DNA of 64,000 nt, taken from assembly GCA_038230335.1 (NCBI GenBank), contig JBBRNL010000006.1, positions 124,001-188,000 on the forward strand. Reading direction: 5' to 3'. Numbering within the stretch: position 1 is the first letter of the stretch; the number at the start of each line of letters is the position of its first letter. Under the pieces are notes generated by a model. The model was not told where the DNA came from, made no database searches, and saw only the letters and a list, made by a program, of their open reading frames with translations. Positions 35,463 to 44,101 of the stretch are shown one piece after another. This DNA comes from JBBRDU01 sp038230335. Its GTDB lineage: Bacteria; Verrucomicrobiota; Verrucomicrobiia; Chthoniobacterales; UBA10450. Made by a program: the position numbers and the translations under genes.

Positions 35463-36917
35463 ATGGATCGAATCGTCGGAACGGAAACCGAATATGGATG
35501 TCTGATCAGCGACGACGCGCCGCGTTTCAGTTCCGATGTCTGGCCAGCGAAGGTGAAGAACTACCTGTTTCGCAAGGCGTCCGCCGGTACGATCGACCTG
35601 CACTACCGCGATTATGAGGAACCGCCGGGAAATGGCGGATTTTTGCTCAACGGAGGTCGCCTTTATTTGGACATGGGTCATATCGAGTACGCATCGCCGG
35701 AATGTCTGCATCTACGCGACCTGGTGACGTATGACCTGGCCGGTGACGAACTGTTGCAGACGTCGCTCGCGGCCCTAGGCGCGGATGGTCACGTCTCATT
35801 CATCAAGAACAATGTGGATCACCACACGGGCGCGACGTTTGGCTGCCATGAGAACTACCTGATGAAACGGGAGGCGCAATTTACGCCGCCCATTCTCGGT
35901 ACACTGCTTAGCTTTCTGGCGACCCGCCAAATCTTTACGGGCGCGGGCCGGGTCGGGCAGGCCAATCCGCTGGCCTTCGACTTCGAGCCGCCGCGGGCCG
36001 AAACCCGGGTCGACTTTCAGCTCAGCCAGCGGGCCGATCATATCGTGAACGATATTTATCAGTGGGTGCAATTTAATCGCGCCATCATCAACGCGCGCGA
36101 CGAACCACTGGCGGACTACCGCAAATATCGGCGGCTCCATCTTTTGATTGGAGATTCGAACATGAGTCCGTTCGCCACCGCTTTGAAGGTGGGGACGACC
36201 GCGTGCGTTCTCTCTCTTCTCGAAGATGGACGCTTGCCGCGCAATCTGATCTTGCACGACGCCGTGCAAAGCACGCGCGATATTTCGCGCGATTCAACCG
36301 GCCAATGGATCGTCGACCTCGAGAATGGGAAGACGATAGGCGCCATGGATGTGCAGTGGCAGTTCCACGATCTCGCGCAAAAGCATCTGCGCAACCGGAG
36401 CGCCGAAACGGATTGGCTGCTGGAAAGCTGGAGCTTCACCCTGGAAGCGCTTGAACAGAATCATGAGGCGCTCATCGGCGGGGTCGACTGGATCACGAAG
36501 AAGTGGCTGCTCCAGACCTTTATGGAATCGGAGAATCTGGGTTGGGACGATCCATGGCTACAGAGTATTGATCTTGAATATCATAATATCGATCCAACTC
36601 GCGGACTGTTCTTTGGCGTGACGCCAGGCAAGCGCATCGGCGAATGGAACAATGGCGTGCGACGCACCGAGGCCATGCGCGAGCCGCCCGTCAACACGCG
36701 CGCGTCTGGTCGAGCGCTGGCCGTCGCTCAGTTTCAGAAAAACGATCGGCCCTACGTGATCAACTGGGATTCAATAGCCTACGACAGTCGTGACTTTTTG
36801 GTGATGGGGGATCCCTTCGAAACCTACACGGAAGAGGTGAGCCGGTTTCTCTCTCTGGATCGGCCGCCACCGACAGATCCGGATGAGCCGGCGGCTGCGC
36901 CACCCGTCCGGAAATAA
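35463..36917 (+). CDS. pafA: PafA/Dop-family ligase, closer to Pup ligase PafA
   Basis: 484 residues from the ATG at 35463 (MDRIVGTETEYG, the family's fixed start). PafA attaches Pup (or UBact) to lysines of target proteins, marking them for the proteasome; Dop removes it. Landmarks: NGGRLYLDMGHIEYASPEC with the catalytic Asp, FIKNNVDHHTGATFGCHENY, FQLSQRADHI, INARDEPLADYRKYRRLHLL, then GDSNMSPFATALKVGTTA and the C-terminal DPFETYTEEVSRFL. GCHENY, GDSNMS and the end point to PafA; the lack of a long insertion before NGGRLY also argues against Dop. One residue is missing relative to PafA in DVGSHPEY (here DMGHIEY). No Pup/UBact, Mpa or proteasome genes lie in this window, so its target is unknown. 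Confidence 0.82.
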   Translation: MDRIVGTETEYGCLISDDAPRFSSDVWPAKVKNYLFRKASAGTIDLHYRDYEEPPGNGGFLLNGGRLYLDMGHIEYASPECLHLRDLVTYDLAGDELLQTSLAALGADGHVSFIKNNVDHHTGATFGCHENYLMKREAQFTPPILGTLLSFLATRQIFTGAGRVGQANPLAFDFEPPRAETRVDFQLSQRADHIVNDIYQWVQFNRAIINARDEPLADYRKYRRLHLLIGDSNMSPFATALKVGTTACVLSLLEDGRLPRNLILHDAVQSTRDISRDSTGQWIVDLENGKTIGAMDVQWQFHDLAQKHLRNRSAETDWLLESWSFTLEALEQNHEALIGGVDWITKKWLLQTFMESENLGWDDPWLQSIDLEYHNIDPTRGLFFGVTPGKRIGEWNNGVRRTEAMREPPVNTRASGRALAVAQFQKNDRPYVINWDSIAYDSRDFLVMGDPFETYTEEVSRFLSLDRPPPTDPDEPAAAPPVRK

Positions 36918-36936
36918 ACGAATTCGCGCCCGAGGC

Positions 36937-38445
36937 CTACTCCAGGCGCTGCAACGACGTGATCCCGTAGTTCTGCTGCAGCCGGGGGGCTTCCTGTTCC
37001 ACCTGCGATGCCTCAAGCTCCAACTGCTTGGGGTCTTCTTCGGTCTCCACTTTGATGAATCCCTCGATGGGTTCTTTCACGGCGGCCGCTAAATCGGCCA
37101 GAGACTTGATCTCCTTCCCGTTCACCTTCGTGACCGTGAGGTATGAGAGATCGTCATAACCGATCGTGCTCGTAGCCGGAAGCACCTGGCTCAGGATCAC
37201 GACCCGCCGGTGTTCATCCGGAAATAGCTCGGTTTGAAAACGGTCCATGTAAACAAAGCGGGGAGGTGCGTCTTTCTGCCAGTTCGCGCCCCACTCTTTC
37301 AAATATTGGCGGGATAATTCCTGGAAGATGAGACCTCCAAAAACATAATAAAGAGGAGGTTGCCCCAGACTGTACGGTGGAATGACGTAGTCGGTGGGCG
37401 ATCGATGCTCGAGGGTGACGTTCAACTGCATGGGCTTGCCGGCTCGCTCCACCCGGAAGGGCACCGTATCACCGGCGAAGGTGTGCGCCGTCAGGAGATT
37501 GGTAAACTCAATCTTCCCGTAAAGCGGATCGACGTAGTTTCCATTCTGATCGATTTCGTTGTTGGCGATCGAGGTGACAATATCGCCGGTCTGTAGCCCG
37601 CCTTTCATGGCCGGAGAGTTCGGCTCGACGCTGGTGATGTAAACGCCTCCCGGTTTGCCCGTCTGACCCGCGAAAGTGCGCAGCTGCGGATCGCGCATGG
37701 GAAAGAAAGAGAAACCGGCGGTGGGAAACCCACGATAATGCTGGCTCTCCGCGTCCTTCAAAAAATGAGCGATGATCGGGGCGGGAATAGCATCGAGCAC
37801 TTGTGACCGTGGATCGTAACGCAGAAGCAGGCCCGCCAGTTTGTTGTTCTTGACCAACGGAACCGTGTAACTGTTTTCACGATATTGCATCGCGATACTG
37901 ACGCGATACGCGAGAAACTGCCCGACATCGATCGGATAATGCATCATTTGCACAGTGGTGACGAGGCCTTCCGTGACGGCTAGAGCACCCGTCGGCTCCA
38001 ACTGCCATGCGGCCAGGCGATCGCCCACTGCGGTGTCTCCTCCCAGCTCCAACGGCGCGAGGCCATCTAGGAATTTCTTCTCCGTCGGCTCGAGCAGCGC
38101 CAGATTCGCTTCGTAATCGATCACCTGGACGTTAGCCGCGGTCTTTTCCCCGGACTCCGCCCGCTCCATCTCAACGAAATTTTGGTTGGTCACCAGGTCC
38201 GCCGTCACCAAAACCCGCCCGTGCGACAGCACCGCACCCAGACCGCGCTTTGAGAAGGACGCCTTCTTTTGCCACGGCCGCGAATAATCGTAGGGCTGTC
38301 CGGTTACATTGACGCGAACCAGGGAAAGCTCTTTCGATTTCCCGAGGGCCCCAGCTCCCCCCGGAAGCGCGGGTTCTTTTTTCGGCGCCGCGAAACACGG
38401 GACAACCAGAGCCACGAATGCAAAAAGCGCGAGGATTCTGCGCAT
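36937..38445 (-). CDS. Exported Deg/HtrA-like pseudoprotease with PDZ domain
   Basis: 502 residues with a signal peptide (MRRILALFAFVALVVPCFA). Aligned by eye with the active protease just upstream (38447-40081): trypsin-like beta-barrel, a PDZ region starting SFFPMRDPQLRTFAG, then GGVYITSVEPNSPAMKGGLQ, and a second PDZ-like end (SYLTVTKVNGKEIKSLADLA). Catalytic His is replaced by Asp83 in VTADLVTN and Asp by Asn114 in EANLALL; the Ser192 position keeps NS but not the GNSGGP oxyanion frame. It is therefore probably inactive and may serve as a partner or regulator of its neighbour, one base away on the same strand. Confidence 0.82.
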   Translation of the reverse strand: MRRILALFAFVALVVPCFAAPKKEPALPGGAGALGKSKELSLVRVNVTGQPYDYSRPWQKKASFSKRGLGAVLSHGRVLVTADLVTNQNFVEMERAESGEKTAANVQVIDYEANLALLEPTEKKFLDGLAPLELGGDTAVGDRLAAWQLEPTGALAVTEGLVTTVQMMHYPIDVGQFLAYRVSIAMQYRENSYTVPLVKNNKLAGLLLRYDPRSQVLDAIPAPIIAHFLKDAESQHYRGFPTAGFSFFPMRDPQLRTFAGQTGKPGGVYITSVEPNSPAMKGGLQTGDIVTSIANNEIDQNGNYVDPLYGKIEFTNLLTAHTFAGDTVPFRVERAGKPMQLNVTLEHRSPTDYVIPPYSLGQPPLYYVFGGLIFQELSRQYLKEWGANWQKDAPPRFVYMDRFQTELFPDEHRRVVILSQVLPATSTIGYDDLSYLTVTKVNGKEIKSLADLAAAVKEPIEGFIKVETEEDPKQLELEASQVEQEAPRLQQNYGITSLQRLE

Positions 38446-38446
38446 A

Positions 38447-40081
38447 TTAACTTTTCTTCTGTTCCTCCGGCGGGACTGGGAGGGCGAGCGGTTGTTCGTC
38501 CAGATTGTCTTCCTTGATCACGTTGTAGCGCGTCTTGATGCGCTCCCGCGCGGCGTCGACCTGCTTTGGATCGAGCACCAGCGGTGGTCCGTCGCCGAAT
38601 AAATTGATGACGAAGCGGTCAGTCGGTTCGGCAAAAGCCTTGGCCAAGTCGGCCAGGGTCCGGATTTTTTTGCCATTTATATCATCCACGATACTTCCGC
38701 GATAAGGCCCCAGGTAGGTGTTGATTGGATCCGGCAAAATATTGGTCAACACGATCACCTCGGGATGTTCGAGATAAATTTGTTCGAGCACAAAAAAGTC
38801 GAAGAAATGACGCAGCCGCAAATCGGCGAATTGATAAGCCTCAACCAATTCCAGGTTCAAAGGTTGAAAGAGCAAGCCGCCGTAGACGACGTAGCGCGGG
38901 CGCAGATCATAACTGTGACCTTGAATCAGATAAGGTTTGACCGTGTCGAGGTCGACCGTCGCGGTGACAGGCGATTTCTCGCGAATGAGGTCGAGTTTCA
39001 CCTTGTCACCCTTGAACTTACGTTCCACCACCTCGGGCATCTCGACGCGCTCGCCTTCGAGTTCGACGTTCGCATCGCTGGCTATTGGGTGATCATCGAT
39101 GGCCATAAGAACGTCGCCGGATCGGATCGCTTTACCGCACGGCCCAGCCACCACCACCGTATTGATGAGGACGCCGCGGTCATCGTCTTTGAGACCCAGG
39201 AAATGGCGTTGGGCCGGATTTTGTAGCTTCGAGTAGGTCAGGCCGAGGTCGACGTATTTATCGTAATGCCCGTCGGAAAGGTCTTTGAGAAAGCGCTGAA
39301 TCACCGGAGTCGGAATCATGTAGGCGACGCCTTGTGCGACGTCCCCGCTGTAACCTTGGAAAGCAACCCCCGCGACCTTGGCGTTTTGCATGACAGGTCC
39401 ACCGCTGTTGCCCGGATTGATCTGCGCGCTGATCTGAATGGCGAGGTGCTGATCGATGGAGGAATGCGTGTAAAGCTGGAAATCGATGCGCGAAACGATA
39501 CCGGTCGTAACCGACATCCGTTCGCCGCCCAGTGGGAAACCGTAAGCCGACACGACGGACTCGAGCTCGGGAATACCGCCAAACTTCAGCGGAGTCATGT
39601 TCTTGAAGAAATTAGGAGCCGATACGGTCACGAGCGCGAGATCGCAGTCGTGCGCCACGAACTGGACGGTGGCGGGATATTTATTGGGATCGCCGTCGCG
39701 CTCGACTGTGAGGTAACGACTATTGCTGACGACGTGCGCATTGGTCATGATGCGATTGCCATCGATGACAAAGCCGGCCCCGATGCCGCGCGCAATCACT
39801 CCGGCGTTCCAAGGCGCCTTGTAATCCGGCTCGACCGCGGTGGCCGTGATTCGGACAAGACTTTTCTGGACGGGCCCGTTAGGCCGTTGCGGACCAACCG
39901 GAACAGTGACGACCGCCGGTGCAGGAGGTGCCGACAGGGGTGTGCGATGAGGCTGCTTGGCCTGGCTGGGGGAGTCTGAAGGCGCCTCTCCGTTCGAAGG
40001 CGGCGGAGGTTGCTGTTGCTGACCTCGCAAGGGCGCGGCCGCTAACAACAAAATACAAAACAAAAATCGACCGCGCCTCAT
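38447..40081 (-). CDS. Deg/HtrA-type serine protease with PDZ domains (active)
   Basis: 544 residues. Signal peptide MRRGRFLFCILLLAAAPLRG, then a Gln/Pro-rich linker (residues 20-70) and a trypsin-like domain with full triad: His116 in MTNAHVV, Asp147 in HDCDLALV and Ser226 in INPGNSGGPV. Features such as YGFPLGGERMSVTTGIVSRI match the Deg2/Deg9-like group. The PDZ region (GVLINTVVVAGPCGKAIRSG) and a C-terminal half with a long helix-rich insertion follow, similar to plant Deg proteases of this group. It should degrade or chaperone misfolded proteins in the periplasm. It is the first of a two-gene unit with the inactive homologue downstream. Confidence 0.88.
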   Translation of the reverse strand: MRRGRFLFCILLLAAAPLRGQQQQPPPPSNGEAPSDSPSQAKQPHRTPLSAPPAPAVVTVPVGPQRPNGPVQKSLVRITATAVEPDYKAPWNAGVIARGIGAGFVIDGNRIMTNAHVVSNSRYLTVERDGDPNKYPATVQFVAHDCDLALVTVSAPNFFKNMTPLKFGGIPELESVVSAYGFPLGGERMSVTTGIVSRIDFQLYTHSSIDQHLAIQISAQINPGNSGGPVMQNAKVAGVAFQGYSGDVAQGVAYMIPTPVIQRFLKDLSDGHYDKYVDLGLTYSKLQNPAQRHFLGLKDDDRGVLINTVVVAGPCGKAIRSGDVLMAIDDHPIASDANVELEGERVEMPEVVERKFKGDKVKLDLIREKSPVTATVDLDTVKPYLIQGHSYDLRPRYVVYGGLLFQPLNLELVEAYQFADLRLRHFFDFFVLEQIYLEHPEVIVLTNILPDPINTYLGPYRGSIVDDINGKKIRTLADLAKAFAEPTDRFVINLFGDGPPLVLDPKQVDAARERIKTRYNVIKEDNLDEQPLALPVPPEEQKKS

Positions 40082-40279
40082 GAAGTCCGAGAAGATGAAA
40101 CGATGTGTTCGAAAAGCAAATCACATTCCCCAGATTGAGTTAAGAGGCGCGCGCATTGCGTTACAGACAACCGTGGGGCCAGAAAGTTCAGTTTACGCTG
40201 CGGTCACATCGAAAGTGATTCAACGGGGAGGCAACGCACTCTATCGCCGTGCTCCGAAGACGAATCAAACCGAAAGACA

Positions 40280-40342
40280 CGCCTCAACGGAGTGAGGCGG
40301 CTACAGCGCTTTTGTCTGTAGCCACGGCACTCTGTGGCCGTG
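40280..40342. repeat. REP-like palindrome, copy 2, with second hairpin
   Basis: CGCCTCA, loop ACGGAG, TGAGGCG (40280-40299) is the second copy of the hairpin at 17221-17240, with matching changes on both arms. It is followed by GGCTACAG ... CTGTAGCC (40299-40323) and CACGGC ... GCCGTG, giving nested hairpins. Together with a degenerate GCGGCTAC at 40369 they fill the 281-base gap between two minus-strand genes. The rest of that gap shows no gene. Confidence 0.55.
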
Positions 40343-40362
40343 TCTCCGGTGCTTTCACGCGG

Positions 40363-41535
40363 CTACAACCCGGCGCGCTCCAGCAACGAGGCGAGCACCT
40401 TCTCGGCTTCGAATACTTCCCTCGCGATCTCACGCGCGGCCCGGCTGTGCTTCTTGTAGTCGGCATTGATCATCTGCACCGCTTCCACAATTTCCCCTAA
40501 CGAATTAAAGCCGAACAATCCGGCTTGGCCGCCGTAGTGACTGGTGAAACCGGTTTCCTGCGTGATGACAGGGCGTCCGGCGGCCAGGTAACATGCGCTC
40601 CGGTCGCTGAACCAGCCCGTGCGGAGCCGGACATACTGGTCCTTCGCCACCGTAAATTCGCCTTTCGACCGGCGGACGTAATCGCGGTAGAGCCAATAAT
40701 CGACACTCAATTGCAACGGCGAAGTCAACCGCCAACCGTTGCGCTGAAAACGAGCGCGCACCTTCGCATCCTTGATGTCTGTGGCGAGTTCAAAGGTTTC
40801 GCCGGATTTTTTTGGCGCACCGATAAAGCGCAGGAATTCGAGCGACTTGCTCCAGAGATATTTTTTTCCGCGCCAGGAGATGTCTTTCAGACCACTGGTC
40901 GACCAGTTTGCGATGGATGTGAAAACCGCTTCCGGAGCAGGGGAGCGGGGGCTGCGCCACAAATCGGTCACGACCGGTTGCCGCGTGGGCAACCATTTGA
41001 AGCCGCGAGTTGGAACAGGAAAGACCTTCGTGCCGACATTTTCGCCGAAGGTGAAAAGGGCGTGATGACGGCGCAGGTATTGGCATGTCGACTGCACGGC
41101 CTTGTCGATTTTGATCTGTTCGACGCCGGGATCGCTTTCCACATAAAGGATGCGATCGCTTTCGAGAAGGTCTTCATTGAATTCCTGCGTGCCACAAATG
41201 TTGAGGATCGCGTCGGCCTCGGCGTAAAGCTGCCGAATTTTCTTGAGGGGGAGGCCGGCGGTCGGGTTGCCCGGCAGGTAACGCGCGCAAAATGCCCATC
41301 GGTTCCGGAAATCGAACTCGCCCGCGAGTCGCTTAAGCACCTGCGCGGCGTAATCGAACTCATCGTTTACTTCGAACGTCTCCGGATTGTAGGGCAACCG
41401 CGCTGAGTCTTCGACGTAGAAGACATCATGACCGAGGCGTTGCAGGCCCACGATGTAATGGACGTGCTGCCAGATCACACCGGCGATGGGGCACGAGCCC
41501 ATGAAGCCCATCACGACGAGCTTCTTCTTTTTCAT
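40363..41535 (-). CDS. Glycosyltransferase-like protein, paralogue of the one at 33225
   Basis: 390 residues. The N-terminus (KKKKLVVMGFMGSCPIAGV, then GLQRLGHDVFYVED) has a GT-B-like first strand and helix. The C-terminal third (GEFTVAKDQYVRLRTGWFSD, RSACYLAAGRPVITQETGF) aligns with the gene at 33225-34367 but the N-terminal halves differ. The family reads as GT-B glycosyltransferases of unknown acceptor. It is the first gene of a minus-strand group with a hexapeptide acyltransferase and an MsbA-like exporter, which suggests a role in making or decorating an exported glycan or lipid, though a direct link is not shown. Confidence 0.7.
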   Translation of the reverse strand: MKKKKLVVMGFMGSCPIAGVIWQHVHYIVGLQRLGHDVFYVEDSARLPYNPETFEVNDEFDYAAQVLKRLAGEFDFRNRWAFCARYLPGNPTAGLPLKKIRQLYAEADAILNICGTQEFNEDLLESDRILYVESDPGVEQIKIDKAVQSTCQYLRRHHALFTFGENVGTKVFPVPTRGFKWLPTRQPVVTDLWRSPRSPAPEAVFTSIANWSTSGLKDISWRGKKYLWSKSLEFLRFIGAPKKSGETFELATDIKDAKVRARFQRNGWRLTSPLQLSVDYWLYRDYVRRSKGEFTVAKDQYVRLRTGWFSDRSACYLAAGRPVITQETGFTSHYGGQAGLFGFNSLGEIVEAVQMINADYKKHSRAAREIAREVFEAEKVLASLLERAGL

Positions 41536-41560
41536 GACTCACGCTGGACGCAGGAAGAAA

Positions 41561-41597
41561 ACGCCGAACGCCCAACGCCGAACGCCCAACGCCGAAG
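41561..41597. repeat. Seven-base tandem repeat (CCGAACG/CCCAACG)
   Basis: Five alternating heptamers, CCGAACG and CCCAACG, between the glycosyltransferase start and the acyltransferase stop. A related run (CTCAACG/TCCAACG type) is at 63622-63660, also just upstream of a minus-strand gene start. No protein is encoded here. Confidence 0.6.
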
Positions 41598-41629
41598 TTT
41601 CTGAACTGAGCATTCCACATTGAAAGGCT

Positions 41630-42220
41630 TCATGGGGCCAGCGTCTTGATCGCCACCGCCGGGTTCCCCGCCACGACCGTGTTGGGCGGCACGCTTTTCG
41701 TCACAACGGATCCCGCCGCCACCACAGAGTTCTCCCCGATGGTCACGCCTTTCAGAATGGTGGCGTTCATTCCGATCCAGACATTGTGGCCGATCACGAC
41801 GGGCGCCGTCTTTAGTTTCGGCCGGGGCGGGCGATCCTTCAGGAACGGTGCGAGCGCGTGTGCGTCGATCAAGCGCTGAGCCGGCGCGAGAGGATGGAAA
41901 TCTGAATCGGCAATCCCGACATTCCAGGAGATGAGGCAGTGCGATCCGATCTCAATCCTTTCCTCCGTCATGATCAAGGCGCCATTGAGCAGGGTAAAAT
42001 CGCCCACCGAGCAGTGTCCGTTCGGACCGACCGAGAATGAGCAACCGGCGTAAATCGAAACGTGTTTTCCCAAGACGACGGCCCCAGGATTTTTGCTGCG
42101 CAAATGTCGAAAGACCTGCGCGCTTTCGCAATAAAAGCCTTCTCCAAATTCGACATTCGGCGGAATCGGATGCGTCCACCAGTCGTCTTGCACGCGCCGG
42201 TCGGCGTTCACGTTGCTCAT
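41630..42220 (-). CDS. Hexapeptide-repeat (left-handed beta-helix) acyltransferase
   Basis: 196 residues. Left-handed beta-helix with hexapeptide repeats near residues 45-100 (VVLGKHVSIYAGCSFSVGPN, SVGDFTLLNGALIM, IEIGSHCLISW) and at the end IGHNVWIGMNATILKGVTIG with VVAAGSVVTKSVPPNTVVAG, the usual sugar O-acetyltransferase (WbbJ/maltose acetyltransferase) tail. A His in the loop around ADSDFHPLAPA is a likely catalytic base. It would acetylate a sugar, perhaps on an exported glycan. Its start overlaps the upstream ABC exporter stop by four bases. Confidence 0.85.
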   Translation of the reverse strand: MSNVNADRRVQDDWWTHPIPPNVEFGEGFYCESAQVFRHLRSKNPGAVVLGKHVSIYAGCSFSVGPNGHCSVGDFTLLNGALIMTEERIEIGSHCLISWNVGIADSDFHPLAPAQRLIDAHALAPFLKDRPPRPKLKTAPVVIGHNVWIGMNATILKGVTIGENSVVAAGSVVTKSVPPNTVVAGNPAVAIKTLAP

Positions 42221-43992
42221 TGTGGGTAATTCCCCGAGTTGTAGAGGCGTGCATAAACCCCGGCGCGGCTCACCAATGCGGGGCCCGTGCCTTGTTCAAC
42301 GATCCGCCCATGTTCCATCACAATAATCTGGTCGACCTGATGAATGGTGCCGAGTCGATGCGTCACAATCAGTGTGGTCCGTCCCTGCATCAGCTCCTTG
42401 ATCGTGCCCATGATAGCGGACTCGGTTGTCGGATCGAGCGCTGAAGTCGGCTCATCGAGAAGAAGAATAGGCGCGTTTTTCAGAAAGGCGCGGGCAATTC
42501 CAATGCGCTGCCGCTGTCCCACGCTGAGATGACCGCCGCGCTCGCCCACCAAATTGGCGTAGCCATTCGGCAACTGCTCAATGAATTCGTCGGCCTGGGC
42601 GCGCCGCGCCGCCGCTTTAATTTCCTCCTCCGTCGCGTCGGGACGTCCGTAGGCAATGTTTTCGCGAATGGTCGTGGAGAAGAGAAGCGTGTCTTGCAGA
42701 ACGATGCCTATCTGTGCGCGCAGCGATTTCTTCGTGATGTCACGCACATTGCGCCCGTCCAGTGAGACGGCGCCCGCGCTCGGATCGTAGAAGCGCGGAA
42801 CCAGACTGAGCAGCGTACTCTTTCCTGCACCTGTCCCTCCGACCAGAGCCACGATTTGGTTAGGCGATATCTGGAGATCGACTTCATGCAGGACCTCGCG
42901 ACCGGTCTGGTAGCCAAAAGAGACCCCTTGAAAGTGGAGGGCGCCGCCCGTTTCCGAAATGGCCACGGCGTTCGGGGCGTCGACCACGTCATCCTCCCGG
43001 TCGAGAATTTCAAAGCAGCGTCGCGCGCCGGCCGTTGCCCCTTCCATGGCCCAAGCCGTGTAGGTGAGGGATTCGAGCGGTTGATAAAGCATCAGGAGAT
43101 AAGCACTGAAAACCAAAAGGGAACCGAGAGTCAGAGTCCCGGCCAGCACATGCATGGTTCCCAGGTAATACATGGCGGCCGTGCCGAGAACCATGAGCGT
43201 GCTGATCACAAGCGCGCTGTTCACGTTGGTCAGGGTCAGGCGCAAATTAGCCTGCAAACTTTGCGTCGCTTGCATGTGGAACTGACGAACTTCCCAATCC
43301 TCCCGCCCAAACGCGTGCACCATCCGGATGGCACTGAGTCCCTCTTGCGCCTGCGCCAGCACGGCGCTTTCCTGTTCCTGGATGAAGGTCGAATCCCGGC
43401 GAATCCGGTGTGCGAAAAAATAAATCGCGCCGAGGAGGAGAGGAACCACTGAAAGAGAGAGCAACGCCAATTGCCAATCGATGCGCAGCATGATGACAAA
43501 AGTGCTGATCAGCGTGATGCCGGATCCGAAGATATTGGTGAAGCCCTTGTTGTAGATCGTCTGGATCGCTTGCGAATCGTAAGCCACGCGAAAACTCGAA
43601 TCGCTCGATCGGCGGGCATCGTGATACTTAAGCGAGAGCGATTGCAGGTAGGAATAGAGATCGGTGCGCAGTTTCAGAAGCGCTTCCAGTCCGATTTTCA
43701 CAAAAATATAATTCGTGAACCAGTTGATCACTCCCCAAAGCAACTGAATGACGACCAGGGCGAGACATAGAACCAACAGAGTCCTTCGCGGATTCTGCAT
43801 AATTTCGGCTGTCCAAGATCCGCCCCGGGCGCTGCCCTGGGATAGGGTTGGGATGAACTCATCCACGATGAATTTAAACGGCCAGGGCTTGAGCAGATTC
43901 AGCCCAATTCCACAGAGCGACAAAATCAGCCCGACCAGCGTCTGGGGAAGGAACGGTCGATAGTAGCGCAGGACCCGACGGTAGATCGACAT
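42217..43992 (-). CDS. MsbA-like ABC exporter (fused membrane and ATPase domains)
   Basis: 591 residues. Six membrane helices in the first 320 residues, opening RRVLRYYRPFLPQTLVGLIL. The ATPase has Walker A LVGGTGAGKSTLL, the signature LSVGQRQRIGIARAFL, Walker B ILLLDEPTSALDP and the switch His in IVTHRLGT. The layout matches MsbA and related lipid or polysaccharide exporters. The next gene downstream is an acyltransferase and then a glycosyltransferase-like gene, which makes a lipid or glycan substrate likely; drug export is the main alternative. Confidence 0.9.
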   Translation of the reverse strand: MSIYRRVLRYYRPFLPQTLVGLILSLCGIGLNLLKPWPFKFIVDEFIPTLSQGSARGGSWTAEIMQNPRRTLLVLCLALVVIQLLWGVINWFTNYIFVKIGLEALLKLRTDLYSYLQSLSLKYHDARRSSDSSFRVAYDSQAIQTIYNKGFTNIFGSGITLISTFVIMLRIDWQLALLSLSVVPLLLGAIYFFAHRIRRDSTFIQEQESAVLAQAQEGLSAIRMVHAFGREDWEVRQFHMQATQSLQANLRLTLTNVNSALVISTLMVLGTAAMYYLGTMHVLAGTLTLGSLLVFSAYLLMLYQPLESLTYTAWAMEGATAGARRCFEILDREDDVVDAPNAVAISETGGALHFQGVSFGYQTGREVLHEVDLQISPNQIVALVGGTGAGKSTLLSLVPRFYDPSAGAVSLDGRNVRDITKKSLRAQIGIVLQDTLLFSTTIRENIAYGRPDATEEEIKAAARRAQADEFIEQLPNGYANLVGERGGHLSVGQRQRIGIARAFLKNAPILLLDEPTSALDPTTESAIMGTIKELMQGRTTLIVTHRLGTIHQVDQIIVMEHGRIVEQGTGPALVSRAGVYARLYNSGNYPQ

Positions 43993-44000
43993 GGAATTTT

Positions 44001-44097
44001 ACGATTGCAGATTGCCGATTTCAGACTGAACTAAGCCGCGACAGCCGTCAGTTGCTCAGGCTAAACCGAATTCCAAAAACCGAAATCCGAAATTCTC
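44001..44097. repeat. Short interspersed repeats related to the one inside thiE
   Basis: GATTGCAGATTGCCGATTTC at 44003-44022 reads, on the other strand, GAAATCGGCAATCTGCAATC, close to the thiE-tail repeat (GAAAATCTGCAATCT). AAACCGAATTCCAAAAACCG at 44063-44082 leading into AAATCCGAAATTC is a degenerate second run in the other orientation. These lie between the divergent exporter and DedA genes. Confidence 0.5.
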
Positions 44098-44101
44098 TCT
44101 T

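Noticed and set aside
41561..41597. CRISPR-like repeats
   Set aside because: The unit is seven bases with no unique spacers, so it is a simple tandem repeat and not a CRISPR array; no cas genes are present.
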